This document shows, one piece after another, positions 59,150 through 63,052 of a stretch of DNA of 63,052 nucleotides. This DNA comes from Stutzerimonas chloritidismutans AW-1 (GTDB lineage: Bacteria > Pseudomonadota > Gammaproteobacteria > Pseudomonadales > Pseudomonadaceae), in NCBI RefSeq assembly GCF_000495915.1, contig NZ_AOFQ01000065.1, forward strand, positions 1-63,052, written 5' to 3'. The position numbers and the translations under genes were made by a program. Below the pieces are notes generated by a model. It saw only the letters and a program-made list of their open reading frames with translations. It was not told where the DNA came from and ran no database searches. Each line of letters begins with the position of its first letter. Position 1 is the stretch's first letter.

Positions 59150-60193
59150 TCATTCTTCGTTGTCTTCTGGATCTATACCTTTCTCTTTTTTTATTCTTGC
59201 TATCAGATCGACTGGGGGATTTCTGATGATAATGCTTTCTTCGTCGTCGTCTAGATATACTCTTTCGTTGAATATATCCTCAACATCAAACCCAAGACTT
59301 ATAGTGCCAAACTTTGTTGTATAGCGCTGCAGTTTCTTAATGCTGCTACTGTGCGGAGAGAAAGTTTCGTGAATCTCAACGTTATTGTCTTTGACATACT
59401 CGATAAACGAAGCGGGCTCTTCTGGGTTAATGAACGCTGAAAGTGCTACCAAATGAACTGGTTTGTCATCGTCCTTCATTTCTTTACAGTGTTCGTAAAC
59501 CTTGGCGCGAATGGATTGGCGCTCCGCCGCGGCGAACTCATTTTCTTCGCAATATGAATCTATCGTTTCGATAAGCTTTTGCGTGTTGTATTTGGAGTCC
59601 GTGTAATCAATGCATGCGAGTGCCTGCCTGAAGTATGCGGATGAGTCGCCTTCAGCGCCTGTTCCTTTTTTAATGAAGGAAAGGTAAGGTTGTTCATCGT
59701 TTTGCCACTTCTCAATATCGATCCGCGCCGCCTCGCGCAGATTGCTAACATCAAAGAAAAGCGAGTCGTTTAAGTCGAGCGTCGTACTATCTATCCCTAC
59801 TCCCTCTTTAAGCTTCAGCATCGCAATCAGTAGCCAGTCCCGCCCCTGATTCTCATACCGGATGAACACAGGATAGCTTGTGGTAGTCAACCTGCTGTTC
59901 GCCATTTCTGTCGAAATAACTTCGGTGCAAAGTTTACTCATTGCCACCAGATCAGTTTTCCCGGCATGGTAGTCGGTCAGGATCTTAGGGAAGATATGGA
60001 TCATATGGTTGGCGCCTAGAGTCCCGTAGCCGTTACTGAGTCTCCCATACAGCTTCAGCACATCATCCCCCAGATTCTGAAGTCGATCGTCTAGCGGCAA
60101 CGGAGTCAGTCGGGGGACCACAGTGGCGCTACCTGGGCCTGACGTGTCTCGGGCTTTCTCAATCCCGTGGATGATGGACTCTGTAATATTCAC
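59150..60193 (-). CDS. YejK/NdpA-like nucleoid-associated protein
   Basis: Protein of 347 aa that fits the nucleoid-associated NA37/YejK family. The N-terminal half has KILTDYHAGKTDLVAMSKLCTEVI and a central strand TSYPVFIRYENQGRDWLLIAMLKLKEGVGID; later comes HLVALSAFINPEEPASFIEYV and a C-terminal acidic tail. Housekeeping YejK binds DNA with no known enzymatic role. This divergent copy is paired with a two-TM protein and placed in an accessory low-GC segment, unlike the core gene. I infer a distinct, perhaps defensive, function. Confidence 0.65.
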   Translation of the reverse strand: MNITESIIHGIEKARDTSGPGSATVVPRLTPLPLDDRLQNLGDDVLKLYGRLSNGYGTLGANHMIHIFPKILTDYHAGKTDLVAMSKLCTEVISTEMANSRLTTTSYPVFIRYENQGRDWLLIAMLKLKEGVGIDSTTLDLNDSLFFDVSNLREAARIDIEKWQNDEQPYLSFIKKGTGAEGDSSAYFRQALACIDYTDSKYNTQKLIETIDSYCEENEFAAAERQSIRAKVYEHCKEMKDDDKPVHLVALSAFINPEEPASFIEYVKDNNVEIHETFSPHSSSIKKLQRYTTKFGTISLGFDVEDIFNERVYLDDDEESIIIRNPPVDLIARIKKEKGIDPEDNEE

Positions 60194-60610
60194 TGGATTC
60201 CCTTCTCTCAGGTGGGGTCGGCTTTCACGCTTTGTTTAGCGGAATGCAAGCTGCTTCTGTGCAGGCCACAGTTAACTACACAACAGTTACGGGTGCTACT
60301 CCCAACCTAATTGCCCGCATTTAAGGCTGCAGCCTCTGACAAATCGATCAGGGAATGGCATCAACAGAAGCTGAAATCGTTTCGTGGGCTGCCCCGTTGT
60401 GATTGGCCCACCTGTACGTCTCCTTTTGGCCGATTGCTGCCTGTCGTGGACGACCGTTTAACTTCAAAGCCTGACTGGATTGCAAACTGCTGACACGCGT
60501 AGATTCTGTTTTCGACTCGTTTAATGCCGTCGATGCCAGGCCATAAACAGAGAGGAAACAACCGCTCGAAAATTCGAGCCATAGACTCTAGAGCCAGTGG
60601 GTAGTCGGAG
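60194..60610. other. 417-bp gap between the low-GC operon and argC
   Basis: No complete gene. It contains the promoter region of the YejK-like gene and, near 60425-60455, the motif TTTTGGCCGATTGCTGCCTG, the best copy of the non-coding repeat also seen near 37230 and 57650. Base composition changes from low to high GC across the gap, so one end of the accessory segment may lie here. Confidence 0.5.
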
Positions 60611-61540
60611 TCATGTTCCTGCAACCATCAAATCCAGATTCTGCACCGCCGCTCCAGCGGCTCCCTTCCCAAGATTGTCAAACACCGCAGCCAACAAAAC
60701 CTGCCCCGTCTCATCATTTTCACACACCACCAATCGCAAACTATCAGTCCCGTTAAGCGCCTGAGGATCAAGGCACGTCAACCCTTTGGCCTCCTGCATC
60801 GACATCACCTGTACATGGTCCGCATCGACGTAGTGCTGCATAAGACACGCATGCAACCGCACCGCATCCACGCCCGGCGCCAACAAGCGAAGTTGCAACG
60901 GTATGGTCAGCACGATCCCCTGCCGAAAAGCCCCATAAGCCGGCACAAACATCGGCCGCTCCATCAGACCGCTTTGCTGCTGAATCTCCGGAATATGTTT
61001 GTGTGCCAGCCCCAGACCATAAACCTGAAACGCGGGCGCCTGTGATGCGCCCTCTCCCTCATGCTCTTGCACGCCAACGCGCCCTTTTCCGGAATAGCCC
61101 GACACAGCATGAATGTTCGTCGGATAGTCCCTGGGCAGCAACCCGGCCTCCAGCAATGGGCGCAGCAGCCCTATCGCCCCCGTGGGATAGCAACCGGGAT
61201 TGCTGACCCGCCGTGCCGTGGCGATGCGTTGGGCCTGCTGCGAGTTCATCTCCGCGAAACCATAGGTCCAGTCTGGATGGGTGCGGTGCGCCGAACTCGC
61301 ATCGATCACCCGAACGGCGGGGGTTTCGATGCTCGCTACAGCGTCGCGTGCGGCTTGGTCGGGCAAGCAGAGAATCGCGATGTCGCAGGCGTTGATGATT
61401 TCGGCGCGACGTTGCGGATCCTTGCGATGTTCGGGGCTGAGCGTGATAAGCCGCAGATCGGTCCGGTCGCGTAGACGTTGATGGATTTGCAACCCGGTGG
61501 TGCCTTGGTCGCCGTCGATGAATATAAGAGGACTTGCCAT
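60611..61540 (-). CDS. argC: N-acetyl-gamma-glutamyl-phosphate reductase, type 2 (ArgC)
   Basis: NADP-dependent enzyme of 309 aa in arginine synthesis. It has the short type-2 N-terminus (PLIFIDGDQGTTGLQIHQRL), LCLPDQAAR, the nucleophile Cys in SNPGCYPTGAIGLL, and HIPEIQ plus SGYSGKGR. The start at 61540 gives the usual length of about 310. The gene stands alone, away from other arg genes, divergent from a LysR regulator. Pseudomonads usually also have a type-1 ArgC, so this may be a second enzyme with another acyl substrate. Confidence 0.9.
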   Translation of the reverse strand: MASPLIFIDGDQGTTGLQIHQRLRDRTDLRLITLSPEHRKDPQRRAEIINACDIAILCLPDQAARDAVASIETPAVRVIDASSAHRTHPDWTYGFAEMNSQQAQRIATARRVSNPGCYPTGAIGLLRPLLEAGLLPRDYPTNIHAVSGYSGKGRVGVQEHEGEGASQAPAFQVYGLGLAHKHIPEIQQQSGLMERPMFVPAYGAFRQGIVLTIPLQLRLLAPGVDAVRLHACLMQHYVDADHVQVMSMQEAKGLTCLDPQALNGTDSLRLVVCENDETGQVLLAAVFDNLGKGAAGAAVQNLDLMVAGT

Positions 61541-61654
61541 GGAATGCTCTCGGACATAGGAAATCAGGAGTTCCAATCTTCAGTGAGGGGCTAAGATAGG
61601 AAAAGTTGAATTTCTAAACGATGAAATTCAGCTTTTCTGAACAAGGAGTGACTC

Positions 61655-62539
61655 ATGCGCGAAATCAGCCTGGACCGTCTGCGCACGTTGGTGGCCATTG
61701 CCGACCTGGGTTCGTTTGCCGAGGCGGCCCGTGTGCTGCACCTCGCGCCACCCACGGTCAGTTTGCATATTGCCGACCTGGAGTCGCGGGTTGGCGGAAA
61801 GCTGTTGTCGCGCACACGTGGGCGCATTCAGCCTTCGGCGATTGGAGAAACGCTGGTGGAGCGCGCGCGGCGTCTGTTGGCGGATGCGGAGCAGGCGCTT
61901 GAGGACGTGGAGCGTCAGGTGCAGGGCTTGGCCGGGCGTGTGCGGCTGGGTGCCTCCACAGGGGCCATCGCACAGTTGATGCCGCAAGCTTTGGAGACGT
62001 TGGGCCAACGCCATCCCGCTATCGATGTGCAGGTCGCGGTGCTCACGTCGCAGGAAACTTTGAAGAAGCTTGCCGAGGGCTCTTTGGAGATCGGTCTGGT
62101 CGCGCTGCCACAGACCCCGGTGAAGGAATTGCGGATCGAGCCATGGCGGCGGGACCCGGTCATGGCCTTCTTGCCGGCTCGCTGGGAATGCCCGGATGTT
62201 GTGACCCCCGGTTGGCTGGCCGCCCAGCCATTAATTCTGAATGACAAAACTACTCGGCTTTCGCGCTTGACCTCGGAGTGGTTCGCCAGTGATGGACGGC
62301 AGCCCACGCCGCGTATTCAACTGAACTACAACGATGCGATCAAAAGCCTAGTGGCGGCCGGTTATGGTGCGACGTTGTTGCCGCATGAAGCCTCCACGCC
62401 ATTGCCCGATACCAGGATCGTCATGCGGCCATTACAGCCCTTATTGTGGCGTCAACTTGGTATTGCCCACCGTGGTGGGGACGTCGAGCGGCCTACGCAA
62501 CATGTGCTGGATGTGTTGTGGGGGTTGAGTGCGGGCTAG
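61655..62539 (+). CDS. LysR-family transcriptional regulator
   Basis: Regulator of 294 aa. The N-terminal winged helix is standard (LDRLRTLVAIADLGSFAEAARVLHLAPPTVSLHIADLESRVG), followed by a linker helix (residues 68-90) and a two-lobed effector domain (about 93-290). It is divergent from argC with 114 bp between the starts, the layout in which LysR proteins control their neighbour. No effector can be read from sequence. Confidence 0.93.
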   Translation: MREISLDRLRTLVAIADLGSFAEAARVLHLAPPTVSLHIADLESRVGGKLLSRTRGRIQPSAIGETLVERARRLLADAEQALEDVERQVQGLAGRVRLGASTGAIAQLMPQALETLGQRHPAIDVQVAVLTSQETLKKLAEGSLEIGLVALPQTPVKELRIEPWRRDPVMAFLPARWECPDVVTPGWLAAQPLILNDKTTRLSRLTSEWFASDGRQPTPRIQLNYNDAIKSLVAAGYGATLLPHEASTPLPDTRIVMRPLQPLLWRQLGIAHRGGDVERPTQHVLDVLWGLSAG

Positions 62540-62606
62540 GGCGATGTTGTCAGAGAAAGGACCGCTTTCGACCCGGTCATACGGTGATTGAGGTCCCAGG
62601 CGTCAG

Positions 62607-62726
62607 CTACCGCACCTGAAGCCGTCGTTCATCGCTCCAAAGCCGGTGCCTGTCTCCGTTCGCCCAGGCCAGGGTGTCGTAGTACTTGTGCAGCAGCTCG
62701 GTAATGGCGGCGGTGTCGTCGGTCAT
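62607..62726 (-). pseudogene. truncated NTF2-like (SnoaL) gene
   Basis: A 39-codon frame, MTDDTAAITELLHKYYDTLA and then unrelated sequence to a TAG. The first 20 residues match the N-terminal helix of small NTF2-like proteins, but the rest of the about 120-residue domain is missing, so it is probably a deletion remnant. Its start overlaps the stop of the preceding uracil-DNA-glycosylase-like gene by four bases. Confidence 0.5.
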
Positions 62727-63052
62727 GGGGTTTCCTTGGGGTTGGCGGTGAGGACTGCCTGGACGCGTGCTTGCAGCGCGGGCAGCACGTCTTGTTGGAA
62801 CCAGGGGTTGCGCACCAGCCAGCGATTGTTGCGCGGGCTAGGGTGAGGCAGGGGGAACGCTTGCGGCCAGTGCTCGCGCCAGGCTTCGACCACCCGGGTG
62901 AGCGGCGTCTTGCCAGTACCGAGGTGGTAGTCCATGGCGTAGCTGCCCAGCACGATGACCAGCGACAGGCGCTCGAAACGCTGCATGAAGGCTTCGCGCC
63001 AGGCGGGGGGCGCACTCCGGGCGTAGCGGCAGGGCACCGCTTTTGCCGGGGC
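62723..63052 (-). CDS. uracil-DNA-glycosylase family protein, C-terminal part
   Basis: The frame enters from the right edge of the window and ends at 62723, so the N-terminal half is not visible. The segments LVIVLGSYAMDYHL, FPLPHPSPRNNRWLVRNPWF and the final helix belong to the UDG-like superfamily, where HPSPRN-type loops contact DNA. It may remove uracil from DNA or be a non-catalytic relative; the catalytic motif would lie outside the window. Confidence 0.75.
   Translation of the reverse strand, partial: APAKAVPCRYARSAPPAWREAFMQRFERLSLVIVLGSYAMDYHLGTGKTPLTRVVEAWREHWPQAFPLPHPSPRNNRWLVRNPWFQQDVLPALQARVQAVLTANPKETP

Noticed and set aside
1..63052. CRISPR arrays and tRNA or rRNA genes
   Set aside because: No regularly spaced repeats and no cloverleaf-like or rRNA sequence were noticed anywhere in the window; the only close tandem repeat is the 17-bp duplication in siaA.

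Overview
The window looks like a chromosomal segment of a GC-rich Pseudomonas, most likely of the Stutzerimonas (P. stutzeri) group, cut by a lower-GC accessory region. This is inferred from gene content and order: colRS followed by LPS-modification genes, a siaABCD operon, an ettA frame, an AzgA-type permease, and a long 'CGTAGGGTGGA' palindrome. I ran no database search.

Positions 1-31,306 are mainly core genome. The region opens with colR-colS, a methyltransferase, an InaA-family kinase, dgkA and an LTA-synthase-type sulfatase, which together form a metal-sensing envelope-modification block with a ColR-type box. Next come two c-type cytochrome genes divergent from a cytochrome b561-FNR-ferredoxin fusion, a persulfide dioxygenase-rhodanese, trmA, a purine permease and a DJ-1 protein. 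A molybdenum hydroxylase locus follows (xdhC-like, mocA-like and paoABC-like genes), then rlmG-merR-CMD, fpr, gdhA and siaABCD. Two core genes are broken. siaA carries a 17-bp tandem duplication and a second frameshift. ettA is split by an IS5-type element with a CTAG target duplication.

Positions 31,307 to about 60,600 are accessory. A tight four-gene module encodes three different tyrosine-recombinase-like proteins and a small coiled-coil-like protein, and begins just upstream of ettA. Behind it lie an RclR/RclC-like regulator and membrane protein pair, a complete IS21-type element (8-bp target duplication), a second identical-length IS5 copy splitting a TetR gene, an SDR, a peroxiredoxin, two glutathione transferases and a ketopantoate-reductase-like gene. 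Next is a haloacid-degradation locus: a sigma-54 activator, an IS30-type element in the shared intergenic region, a good -24/-12 promoter, a DUF485 protein with an SSS symporter, and two unrelated dehalogenases (DehI type and HAD/DehII type). A decayed IS5 transposase and a two-gene, low-GC operon (two-TM coiled-coil protein plus YejK-like nucleoid-associated protein) close the region.

Positions 60,611-63,052 return to higher GC: a type-2 argC, a divergent LysR gene, a truncated NTF2-like gene and the 3' part of a uracil-DNA-glycosylase-like gene that runs off the window.

The cargo reads as handling of electrophiles and oxidants: haloacid uptake and dehalogenation, glutathione transferases, peroxiredoxin, SDR and reactive-chlorine-type genes. 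The least explained units are the recombinase trio with its small partner and the YejK-like/two-TM pair.
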